From Bacteroidota bacterium (GTDB lineage Bacteria > Bacteroidota > Bacteroidia > Chitinophagales > Saprospiraceae), in assembly GCA_018969455.1 (NCBI GenBank), contig JAGWYI010000313.1, positions 1 to 5,457 of the forward strand: a stretch of 5,457 nt of DNA, read 5' to 3'. A model generated the notes under the pieces. The model did not search any database. It worked only from the letters and a program-made list of their open reading frames with translations, and was not told where the DNA came from. Both the position numbers and the translations under genes were made by a program. Shown piece after piece: positions 1-5,457 of the stretch. Position 1 is the first letter of the stretch. Each line of letters opens with the position of its first letter.

Positions 1-1
1 G

Positions 2-313
2 GATGTAGCCTTCCGTTTCAACAACGGATCTACTTCAACGATCAGCGGTGTAGGCTTCGAGTTGTACCAGAACGTACCAAACCCATTCGTAAACATGACC
101 TTCATCGGTTTCAACTTGCCAGAGGCGACAACGGCAACATTGAGCATCTTTGATGAAACTGGCCGTGTAATTTACAGCCAGAAAGGTTCATATGCGAAAG
201 GTTACAACAATGTAGCGATTGACCGCGCGTTGTTGAATACCGTGGGCATGATGTACTACAAGTTGGAAACTGCGACGAACAGTGCAACGAAGAAAATGAT
301 CCAGGCCCGATAG
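2..313 (+). CDS. Secreted protein with T9SS type A C-terminal sorting domain (5' partial)
   Basis: Only the last 103 codons are present; the frame is open to the left edge, so the start and main domains lie outside the window. The end is a recognisable type IX secretion sorting domain (Por secretion / type A family): the entry motif YQNVPNPF at residues 22-29, a beta-strand series around ATLSIFDETGRVIY (about 43-56), the KGYNNV turn, then GMMYYKLET and the basic tail KKMIQAR before the TAG stop. In this family the domain steers a periplasmic protein through the T9SS outer-membrane pore, after which it is usually cut off and the protein is attached to the surface or released. The stretch before it (DVAFRFNNG...) is a linker of the sort that joins this domain to large extracellular proteins. 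The function of the missing part cannot be told. A TTG codon at 62 is not a credible start because the frame continues upstream and it would begin inside the domain. A terminator follows at 403-447, so this gene ends its own transcript. Confidence 0.93.
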   Translation, partial: DVAFRFNNGSTSTISGVGFELYQNVPNPFVNMTFIGFNLPEATTATLSIFDETGRVIYSQKGSYAKGYNNVAIDRALLNTVGMMYYKLETATNSATKKMIQAR

Positions 314-333
314 GGTTGACTCTGAGGTTGACT
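314..333 (+). repeat. Short direct repeat GGTTGACT x2
   Basis: GGTTGACT occurs at 314-321 and again at 326-333, 12 bases apart, directly after the stop codon of the first gene. It is two copies only and may be chance; no function is assigned. Confidence 0.35.
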
Positions 334-402
334 GAAAGCGTGGATCTGTGAAAAGATCAAATGCGACGAAGTCCCGACCCAGTAAGAAGATTTGCCGATC
401 AT

Positions 403-447
403 AAAAAAGGCGCTTTTCCAGAGTAATCTGTGCAAAGCGCTTTTTTT
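403..447 (+). terminator. Rho-independent terminator, possibly bidirectional
   Basis: The left arm 403-416 (AAAAAAGGCGCTTT) pairs with the right arm 434-447 (AAAGCGCTTTTTTT). The core GCGCTTT/AAAGCGC pairs perfectly, there is one G-U pair (409/441), and A/T pairs extend the stem outward to 14 bp. The loop is 417-433. The seven-T run on the right serves transcription on the + strand. The A run on the left would give a U run in the opposite direction, so it could also stop reverse transcripts, although no reverse gene is visible. It lies 90 bases after the stop of the first gene, and is most simply that gene's terminator. Confidence 0.88.
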
Positions 448-484
448 ATGCTTGGTATAGTCTGAATGTTACCATGGCTGTTTA

Positions 485-507
485 AGGAATTCTCTAACGA
501 GATTCCT
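485..507. repeat. Small imperfect inverted repeat
   Basis: AGGAAT-T-CTC (485-494) pairs with GAG-ATTCCT (499-507) with one unpaired T and a four-base loop (TAAC). A weaker A/T stem, GAAAAA (510-515) with TTTTTC (523-528), follows. Together they could form a second, weak stop or a structured 3' end downstream of the main terminator, but the first hairpin has no T run directly after it. A regulator-binding site is an alternative. Low confidence in any role. Confidence 0.4.
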
Positions 508-666
508 GAGAAAAACGGTAATTTTTTCAAGTAATAGAAATAAAATGAAGCAAATCTTATAAATTTTCATTTTCATATTGTAATAAAAAAATATTATATT
601 TAACATTATAACAATTTAATTTCGACAAAAATATTTAGATTTTAACAAAAAAGTAATTAAAAGGTT

Positions 667-674
667 TACTTTTG
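667..674 (+). promoter_or_regulatory. Bacteroidota -7 promoter element (TACTTTTG)
   Basis: TACTTTTG fits the Bacteroidota primary-sigma consensus TAnnTTTG exactly. It lies at the boundary between the AT-rich gap and the second gene. Transcription would start near 680, giving an untranslated leader of about 50 bases before the ATG at 732. A clear -33 box (TTG) is not present at the usual 17-23 base distance; only a TTT run at 641-643 and surrounding A/T tracts are there. The leader begins with a possible hairpin (CTGTG 680-684 with CACAG 694-698, nine-base loop). The match, the position and the AT-rich upstream DNA together make this the best promoter in the window. Confidence 0.65.
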
Positions 675-731
675 GGCCGCTGTGTACATGGATCACAGTA
701 TATAAATATTTCTAATCTAATAACCAATCTC

Positions 732-1190
732 ATGAATAAAAAGTTACACCACTTGGCCTGGGTACATGGTCGTGCTCTTTTCAATACGATTTTATTTTGC
801 CTGTTTTTGGGAATGCTCCCGAATTGTTTGGCTGCTCAAGCTTCAGAATCTGCAAGCGCATTGATATCTACGGAGGACCTTGCAATAAATGGTTGGAAGG
901 AAACGGCAGATTATACCGCAATTTTAGCCCAGGAGCGCATTTTGGCTACACAAGAAATTTCCAATTCCAGTCAGAACATTGCCAGGCTTGCCTTGTATAC
1001 CGCTTATGACAGGTTATTGTCCTACATGCAATCGGATATGGCCGCTAAAAGTCCAATTGAAACGATAGCGGACATCAACTACAAAAAGCTTGTGCTTGAA
1101 ACACCGAATGATCCGGTTTTAAAAGATATGGACAGCGGGGAGTTTAGTGTGTTATACGGCAACCTCGTTTCAAAGTTGGTCATTCAATAA
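732..1190 (+). CDS. Small exported protein of unknown function (152 aa)
   Basis: I do not recognise this family. The ATG at 732 gives a typical signal peptide: basic start MNKK, hydrophobic core at about residues 15-29 (ALFNTILFCLFLGML), and probable cleavage after LAA at 35, leaving a mature protein starting with Gln, as is common in Bacteroidota exported proteins; cleavage after AQA (37) is also possible. A lipoprotein is unlikely, because Cys32 is preceded by LPN rather than a lipobox. The mature part of about 117 residues has no cysteine and reads as mainly helical (for example 50-105, with ALYTAYDRLLSYMQSDMAA); no catalytic motif, no T9SS sorting domain and no membrane segment after the signal were seen. 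It would therefore stay in the periplasm or be released. An in-frame TTG at 672 would add 20 residues but overlaps the promoter element, so it is rejected. The gene ends 84 bases before the giant surface-protein gene with no terminator between, so the two may be co-transcribed. A partner role in export or assembly of the giant protein is only a guess from position. Confidence 0.82.
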   Translation: MNKKLHHLAWVHGRALFNTILFCLFLGMLPNCLAAQASESASALISTEDLAINGWKETADYTAILAQERILATQEISNSSQNIARLALYTAYDRLLSYMQSDMAAKSPIETIADINYKKLVLETPNDPVLKDMDSGEFSVLYGNLVSKLVIQ

Positions 1191-1197
1191 CTCAAAT

Positions 1198-1247
1198 CAG
1201 GTAATTGGTTTGCACTGCATGCACCTTTATAAGGTTGCAGTTGCCTG
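1198..1247 (+). promoter_or_regulatory. Structured spacer with weak promoter match before giant gene
   Basis: CAGGTAATTG (1198-1207) can pair with CAGTTGCCTG (1238-1247) over 10 positions, two of them G-U. Inside the loop ACCTT-TAT-AAGGT (1223-1235) forms a small perfect hairpin, and TGCATGCA (1216-1223) is a palindrome. No T run follows, so this is not a standard terminator. The same stretch holds TTTG (1209-1212), then 17 bases, then TAAGGTTG (1230-1237), which differs from TAnnTTTG at one base; this would put a start near 1245, about 30 bases before the ATG at 1275. Either an internal promoter or an mRNA processing/regulatory hairpin is possible. Confidence 0.35.
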
Positions 1248-1274
1248 TTCCATACCCGTAATATAATCAAAGTC

Positions 1275-1394
1275 ATGAAAAATTATTCTACTTTCTTTTT
1301 TGGAGTAACGGAAGTATCCAACAAAATGCGCACCGCAGTAAGCCTGGGAGCGCTTGTGTTGTTTTGTTTGATGCAATCTGTTAACATCCAGGCG
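1275..1394 (+). other. Signal peptide region of giant protein, two possible starts
   Basis: From ATG 1275 the first 40 residues include MKNYSTFFF, a second Met at 18, a basic residue pair position (Lys17, Arg19), a hydrophobic core at 21-33 (AVSLGALVLFCLM) and the cleavage site IQA|Q. Starting at Met18 gives a 23-residue signal of ordinary length. Extended signals are known on large T9SS cargo and the first ATG is kept because it is the most upstream one and lies well placed after the spacer; no Shine-Dalgarno precedes it, which is normal in this phylum. Confidence 0.6.
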
Positions 1395-4300
1395 CAAACT
1401 ACCCTGCTCAGCCCCACCGGAGACGGCGGCTTTGAAAACGGCGCAACCTTCGCAGCCAACGGATGGACATTAGTGAACGGCGCCACCAACCAATGGTGGG
1501 CGGGTGCTGTGTCAGTACCTTCTGCGGGTACAAACGCTGCCTATGTGTCGGACGATGTAGCAGGTGCAACCTGGAATTATAATGTCAACTCGGCCTCTAC
1601 GGTACATTTTTACCGGGACATTACGTTCCCTGCGGGCCTGACCAATATCGTATTGTCCTTCAAATGGAAAGGACAGGGAGAAAGCAGTTATGACTACCTA
1701 ACGGTTTATTCCATACCTACCTCTACCACACCTACGTTTAACAACCCGGCGGGCGGTTTTCAGAGTTGGACAAGTCTTGCTACCGCTTATCCGGGAGCAA
1801 CAATCCTTTGCACGCCGCCAAACCTGAATCTTCAGGCAACCTATCAAACGCAAACTGCCTGTATACCCAGCTCCTTTGCAGGTACTACCCAGCGCATTGT
1901 TTTCATGTGGTCGAATGACGGCTCGTTAGGTACAGTTCCTCCAATCTCGGTGGATGAAATTTCCATTGTTGCAAGCACGGCGCCAACGGCTCCGGCAAAC
2001 TCGCCAACGGCTTTGGTATTGACGCCGTTTTCCAATGCTCAAATCAACGGGTCTTTCACGGCTGCTGCCGGTTCCCCTGATGCATACCTTGTTGTAAGAT
2101 ACCCTGCTGGTGCTGCCGTTACCAACCCGGTGAACGGCACCACCTATACTGCGGGCACTTCCCTCGGCCTTGGTAGAGTAGTATCGGCAGGTGCAAGCAC
2201 TACGTTTAGCGCTACGGGACTTACACCCAGCACTGCCTACGATTTTTACGTATACTCTTATAACCTGGCGCCCTGTGCCTCGGGGCCGTTGTACAGAACC
2301 ACTAGTCCTTTGACTGGAACTGCATCAACGCTTGGATGTACCGGCCTTGCAGCTGGTACCTACACAGTGGGTCCGACCGGGACATACGCATCTTTAACGG
2401 CTGTAAATGCAGCACTTGTAAACGGTACGGCAGGTCCGGTTATCTTCGAACTTCAAAGCACCTATGTTAGTACGGTAGAAACCTTCCCGGTTACGTTTAA
2501 CAGCTCGCCTTGTCCGTTTACCGGCGGGGTTATCATCCGACCGCAAACCGGCGCAACAGCCCTTTCGATTACGAGCGCCAATGCAACAGGCACGATTTCG
2601 TTTGACGGCGGTAGTAATATCACGATTGATGGCCGAGCAGGCGGTGTGGGTGCACCCCAACTAACGATCAGCAATACGACTACGACCGGTTATTCTATCC
2701 AGTTTATCAATAGTGCCAGCTTTAACACGATTAGATATTGCACCGTAGCCGGTGTTAATACCGGCACTGCAAGCGGTGTCATTGTATTTAATACAGCAAC
2801 TGGCCTTACCACAGGCAACAGCAACAACACTATTGATAACTGCGATATCCGTGATGGTGCTACGACGCCTTTGAACCTCATTTGGGCTACGGGCACTACG
2901 ACCAACGGATACAATAATTTGAATAACAATAATACCATCTCGAATTGTACCCTGCACGATTGGTTTAGCGCCAGCTCTACCACAGCGGGCGCGGCCATCA
3001 ATATTGTGGCAGGTTGTTCTGATTGGACCATCACAGGTAATAGTTTTTATCAAACGGCTACCAGAACCTTTACCATGACGTCGGCCACTGACCAGGGCGC
3101 CATCTTTGTGGCATCTACAGTATTTGGACAGAACTTTACCATTACCAACAACTTCATCGGCGGTACAGCTCCTTTATGCGGCGGTACTCCATGGACCTGG
3201 ACAGGTGGAGCGACTGGCACGCCAACCCCGCGTCTGATTCGTTTTTCTGTTAGCAACGGGTTGCCTTTATCGAACATTAGCAACAATACCATTGCGAATA
3301 TTGCCATTACCACCTCTAGTACTTCAACCTCATCGAGTTTGATTTCCCATTTGAATGGTAATGTGAACATCAGCAACAATACCCTCGGGTCTCAAACCGC
3401 AACAGGAAACGTAACGTTTACCCTGGCCGCTACATCAACCGCGCCTTTCTTTTTGGCGATCTCAAGTGGAACTGGCGCCAACCCAAGTACGATTAATATC
3501 ACCAACAATAATATCGGTGGTATTACCGTGTCCACAAATAGTACCGGCGCAGTTAGTTTCCGCGTCATTTACAGTCAACCGGTTGCTGGAAGTAATGTAA
3601 CCATCAGCAATAACCTTGTCGGTGGTACGGTTGCAAACAGCATTCAACAATTGACGGGAACAGCGACGGCTCAAATCGGCGCTTTGTTCGGTATTTTAGT
3701 GTTGAATCCGACCATTGGAAACTTGATTACCAACAACACGGTTCGGAACCTAACCATTAATAATGTAAATGCCGGCCCATTCCTGTCAGGTATCAACATT
3801 CAATCGAGCGGTGGAGGACACACGATCACAGGGAACACGATCTTTAATTTGACGACGAATGTTCCCAATGTCGCCATTAATAACATTTCTTCTATCGTCG
3901 GGCTTAACGTGATCGCTTCTGCGGTAGGTGGAACAAATGTGTCTAATAACACTGTTTACAATCTGAGTAATACTAATACGGCCGCAGCAACCTGGGTCAA
4001 CGGTTTATATTTTGGTACAGCGCTTACGCCTGCGCAGAATACGACTATTTCCAGAAATTTTGTACACAGTTTAAACGTCGCATCGGCAGTGTCCGGCGCC
4101 GGTATGGCGGGCATTTTCCTGCCAAATACAGGAAACGCCCTTGTGTACAATAATACGGTGCGTTTGGGTATTGATATCAACGGCGCTTCCCTTACAAATG
4201 CGCTGCAAATCAATGGTATATACAAAGTCTCCTCTGGGAGCATGGGTATTTACCACAATACCGTGTACATCGGCGGTACGGGCGTAGTCAGCGGGACGGC

Positions 4301-5457
4301 GAATACGTTTGCATTCCGCAGAGCAGCCGCTCCGACCATTGGTCAGGATACGGTTGTAAATAACATCTTTTATAATGCCCGTTCCAATGCAAGCGGCACC
4401 GGTAAAAACTACGCGGTTACGCAATTTGCAAATACCACGTTGCTTGAAAATAACAACGTATTACTGGCAGACGGCACAGGCGGTGTATTGGGCTTGTTTA
4501 ACGTAACCGATTGCGCAACACTTGCAGCATGGCAAACGGCTTCCAATGCAGATTGGAATTCACTTGTGTCGGATCCCAAATTGGTGAATCCTACGGGTTC
4601 GCTTGCAACGATTGACCTGCACATTCAAGCGGCAGTTGTGACGCCGGTAGAACGTGGCGGTATCAATATCCCATTGGTTTCTACAGATTTTGACGGACAA
4701 ACCCGTTCCGGTTTAACGCCGGTTGATATCGGCGCTGACGCAGGCAACTTCCTCCTGGCAGATTTAACAGGCCCGGTAATTACATACAATGCTCTATTGA
4801 ATACAAACTGTAACACAGGCGACCAAACCCTGACTGGCGTAAACATCTCAGACGCTACCGGTATTCCAACTACCGGAACCTTGCGTCCGCGCATTTATTA
4901 CAGGAAGAACGCAGGCGCTTATTTCTCACAGCCTGGTACCTTGGCTTCCGGTTCTGCTACGAACTCAAACTGGAACTTTACAATTGTAGCTGCTGACATG
5001 GGCGGCCTGGTTGCAACGGACGTCGTTTCATATTACGTTATCGCACAAGATATTGTGGCTACGCCGAATATCGGCTCCAGCCCAGCAGGCGTCATTGCTA
5101 CGGATGTAAACACGGTAACAACACATCCAATCGCACCAAATACCTACACGATTAATGCTACTTCACTGAGCGGCACATACACTGTTGGTGCGGCTGGAAC
5201 CTACCCCACTTTAACCGCTGCTGTGGCTGCTTATAATTCGGCTTGTCTCGGCGGACCGGTTACCTTTAACCTGATTGATGCCAACTACGCAGGCGAGACC
5301 TTCCCGATCACGATCAACGCAAATGCTTTTGCCAGCGCAACCAATACATTGACGATCAAAGCGACACAGGCAAATACAACGATCAGTGGCACAAGCGCAA
5401 CGGCCATGATTGTGTTCAATGGTGCAGACTGGGTAACCATTGACGGTTCGATTTCAA
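1275..5457 (+). CDS. Giant secreted multi-domain beta-helix surface protein (3' partial, >=1394 aa)
   Basis: The frame is open from ATG 1275 to the window edge; the C-terminus is missing. Residues 1-40 are a long signal peptide with cleavage likely at IQA|Q (40/41). Met18 (ATG 1326, with GGAAG about 11 bases upstream) would give a standard-length signal and is a real alternative start. In order: about 42-230 a jelly-roll-like beta region (GDGGFENG, then aromatic-rich strands) as found at the front of Bacteroidota adhesins; about 236-353 a fibronectin type III-like domain (GLTPSTAYDFYVYSYN); 361-453 a GTYTVG...TIDG cap module; about 454-1070 a right-handed parallel beta-helix with some 16 turns carrying NN motifs (ISNNTI, ITNNNIGG, VSNNTVYNL); about 1100-1156 a helix end (DPKLVNP, then DFDGQTR and DIGAD); 1163-1295 an Ig-like spacer (RIYYRKNAGAYF, VVSYYVIAQD); 1300-1391 a second GTYTVG cap. 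No enzyme active site was identified, so adhesion or a structural surface role is the inference; a polysaccharide-acting helix cannot be excluded. Lys and Glu are about nine each in 1394 residues. A T9SS sorting domain is expected at the missing end, as on the first gene. Confidence 0.92.
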   Translation, partial: MKNYSTFFFGVTEVSNKMRTAVSLGALVLFCLMQSVNIQAQTTLLSPTGDGGFENGATFAANGWTLVNGATNQWWAGAVSVPSAGTNAAYVSDDVAGATWNYNVNSASTVHFYRDITFPAGLTNIVLSFKWKGQGESSYDYLTVYSIPTSTTPTFNNPAGGFQSWTSLATAYPGATILCTPPNLNLQATYQTQTACIPSSFAGTTQRIVFMWSNDGSLGTVPPISVDEISIVASTAPTAPANSPTALVLTPFSNAQINGSFTAAAGSPDAYLVVRYPAGAAVTNPVNGTTYTAGTSLGLGRVVSAGASTTFSATGLTPSTAYDFYVYSYNLAPCASGPLYRTTSPLTGTASTLGCTGLAAGTYTVGPTGTYASLTAVNAALVNGTAGPVIFELQSTYVSTVETFPVTFNSSPCPFTGGVIIRPQTGATALSITSANATGTISFDGGSNITIDGRAGGVGAPQLTISNTTTTGYSIQFINSASFNTIRYCTVAGVNTGTASGVIVFNTATGLTTGNSNNTIDNCDIRDGATTPLNLIWATGTTTNGYNNLNNNNTISNCTLHDWFSASSTTAGAAINIVAGCSDWTITGNSFYQTATRTFTMTSATDQGAIFVASTVFGQNFTITNNFIGGTAPLCGGTPWTWTGGATGTPTPRLIRFSVSNGLPLSNISNNTIANIAITTSSTSTSSSLISHLNGNVNISNNTLGSQTATGNVTFTLAATSTAPFFLAISSGTGANPSTINITNNNIGGITVSTNSTGAVSFRVIYSQPVAGSNVTISNNLVGGTVANSIQQLTGTATAQIGALFGILVLNPTIGNLITNNTVRNLTINNVNAGPFLSGINIQSSGGGHTITGNTIFNLTTNVPNVAINNISSIVGLNVIASAVGGTNVSNNTVYNLSNTNTAAATWVNGLYFGTALTPAQNTTISRNFVHSLNVASAVSGAGMAGIFLPNTGNALVYNNTVRLGIDINGASLTNALQINGIYKVSSGSMGIYHNTVYIGGTGVVSGTANTFAFRRAAAPTIGQDTVVNNIFYNARSNASGTGKNYAVTQFANTTLLENNNVLLADGTGGVLGLFNVTDCATLAAWQTASNADWNSLVSDPKLVNPTGSLATIDLHIQAAVVTPVERGGINIPLVSTDFDGQTRSGLTPVDIGADAGNFLLADLTGPVITYNALLNTNCNTGDQTLTGVNISDATGIPTTGTLRPRIYYRKNAGAYFSQPGTLASGSATNSNWNFTIVAADMGGLVATDVVSYYVIAQDIVATPNIGSSPAGVIATDVNTVTTHPIAPNTYTINATSLSGTYTVGAAGTYPTLTAAVAAYNSACLGGPVTFNLIDANYAGETFPITINANAFASATNTLTIKATQANTTISGTSATAMIVFNGADWVTIDGSIS
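1980..2333 (+). other. Fibronectin type III-like domain (residues ~236-353)
   Basis: The segment starts with a Pro/Ala-rich linker (APTAPANSP), has strand-forming stretches around LVLTPFSNAQINGSF and AYLVVRYPAG, and ends with TFSATGLTPSTAYDFYVYSYN, which is the characteristic late part of Fn3 domains (GL.P.T.Y.F.V). Such domains act as spacers or binding units in extracellular proteins. It separates the N-terminal jelly-roll-like region from the helix unit. Confidence 0.65.
2355..2633 (+). repeat. GTYTVG cap module, copy 1 (residues 361-453)
   Basis: This segment runs from GTYTVGPTGTYASLTA through GPVIFEL and ETFPVTF to FDGGSNITIDG. It matches copy 2 at 5172-5447 in order and spacing: GTYTVG, GTY.(S/T)LTA, GPV.F.L, ETFP(V/I)T, TIS, (V/I)TIDG. 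The DNA has diverged, so the duplication is old. It sits directly before the beta-helix, where it most likely caps the first turn. Confidence 0.85.
2823..4490 (+). repeat. Asn-rich parallel beta-helix repeats (about 16 turns)
   Basis: Sixteen copies of a strand-NN-strand motif can be read, starting near residues 517, 552, 584, 621, 666, 697, 740, 774, 816, 849, 887, 923, 955, 990, 1026 and 1054. Spacings range from 28 to 45 and average about 36 residues. Typical forms are ISNNTI, ITNNFIGG, ISNNLVGG, ITGNTIFNL and VVNNIFYN. This is the pattern of right-handed parallel beta-helix (PbH1-type) coils with a stacked asparagine ladder; the spacing is longer than a bare coil of 22-24 residues, so each turn probably carries an extra loop. 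Confidence 0.8.
4761..5162 (+). other. Ig-like spacer domain (residues ~1163-1296)
   Basis: The segment begins DLTGPVITYN, contains LTGVNISDATGIPTTG, then RIYYRKNAGAYF, and closes with VVSYYVIAQDIVATPNIG and a Pro/Thr-rich linker. This arrangement matches the beta-sandwich spacers that follow beta-helix units in large Bacteroidota surface proteins (my recognition of the type, not a database match). It joins the end of the first helix unit to the second cap module. Confidence 0.6.
5172..5447 (+). repeat. GTYTVG cap module, copy 2 (residues 1300-1391)
   Basis: GTYTVGAAGTYPTLTA, GGPVTFNL, ETFPITI, TLTIKA, TISGTS and WVTIDG follow copy 1 (2355-2633) in the same order. Since copy 1 leads into a beta-helix, this copy predicts that a second helix begins just beyond the window. 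The distance between copy starts is 939 residues (2817 bases). Confidence 0.85.

Larger units (their letters stand above)
314..731. other. Non-coding intergenic region, partly very AT-rich
   Basis: This gap of 418 bases contains no credible gene. The first part (314-402) has near-genic composition and holds a short direct repeat. A hairpin terminator follows at 403-447, then a small inverted repeat at 485-507. From about 530 to 666 the DNA is strikingly AT-rich: only 15 of the 120 bases from 541 to 660 are G or C, compared with roughly half in the flanking genes. This is what is expected of an upstream promoter region, and an exact Bacteroidota -7 element sits at its right edge (667-674). No tRNA, small RNA or riboswitch could be recognised in it. 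Confidence 0.8.

Noticed and set aside
626..633. Reverse-strand TAnnTTTG match (CAAAAATA on the + strand)
   Set aside because: A match this short is expected by chance in DNA with about 12% GC, and there is no reverse gene for it to serve.
672..731. TTG start adding 20 residues to the small exported protein
   Set aside because: The start codon would fall inside the TACTTTTG promoter element, and the added residues would put a non-signal stretch before a complete signal peptide beginning at ATG 732.
723..737. Lipoprotein possibility for the small protein because of Cys32 near the signal end
   Set aside because: The residues before the cysteine are L-P-N, which does not fit a lipobox, and a good signal peptidase I site follows at LAA|Q.
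797..1009. Second + strand frame of 70 codons inside the small gene
   Set aside because: It is an overlapping frame within 732-1190, which has a proper signal peptide and a promoter upstream; the alternative has neither.
2661..3053. Reverse-strand open frame of 130 codons, with an overlapping second one at 2690-3034
   Set aside because: It lies wholly inside the giant + strand gene, whose domains and repeats are clear. The translation has no recognisable domain; the opening results from the Thr/Asn/Gly-rich codon pattern, which rarely makes reverse stops.
3273..3380. Repeated AACATYAGCAACAATACC-like stretches that might suggest a DNA repeat array
   Set aside because: They encode the N-I-S-N-N-T turn motif in frame with irregular spacing, so they are protein-level helix repeats and not a CRISPR or tandem DNA repeat.
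4071..4424. Reverse-strand open frame of 117 codons, with others at 3956-4243, 4409-4624 and 4625-4894
   Set aside because: All are antisense to the beta-helix and spacer coding sequence, in different reverse frames, with compositions that mirror the + strand. No promoter or family resemblance supports them.

Overview
The window looks like chromosomal DNA from a member of the Bacteroidota, probably a gliding or predatory-type environmental lineage of the Chitinophagia/Saprospiria kind (the lineage is inference). The signs are a type IX secretion (T9SS) type A C-terminal sorting domain on the first gene, an exact Bacteroidota -7 promoter element (TAnnTTTG) before the second, start codons without clear Shine-Dalgarno sequences, and a very large Asn/Thr/Ser/Gly-rich beta-helix surface protein.

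Layout, all genes on the + strand. (1) Positions 2-313 are the last 103 codons of a secreted protein whose beginning lies outside the window; it ends in a T9SS sorting domain. (2) Positions 314-731 are non-coding: a strong hairpin terminator (403-447), a very AT-rich stretch (15 G/C in the 120 bases 541-660), and a promoter element at 667-674. (3) Positions 732-1190 encode a small exported protein of 152 residues that I do not recognise. (4) An 84-base gap with an imperfect hairpin and a weak promoter match, but no terminator, leads to (5) a giant open reading frame from 1275 that stays open to the last base (1394 complete codons, no stop, no frameshift seen on a codon-by-codon read). This gene fills about 77% of the window and explains nearly everything after 1275; the reverse-strand ORFs there are shadows.

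The giant protein reads, in order, as: signal peptide, an N-terminal jelly-roll-like region, a fibronectin type III-like domain, a 'GTYTVG' cap module, a long right-handed parallel beta-helix with about 16 Asn-rich turns, a DIGAD-type helix end, an Ig-like spacer, and then the start of a second GTYTVG cap module as the window ends. A large cap + helix + Ig-like unit of about 940 residues therefore appears to start again, so the full protein is probably a multi-unit surface filament or adhesin. The most plausible reading is a locus for T9SS-exported cell-surface proteins, with the small exported protein between two large ones. No RNA genes, mobile elements, CRISPR arrays or phage features were seen.
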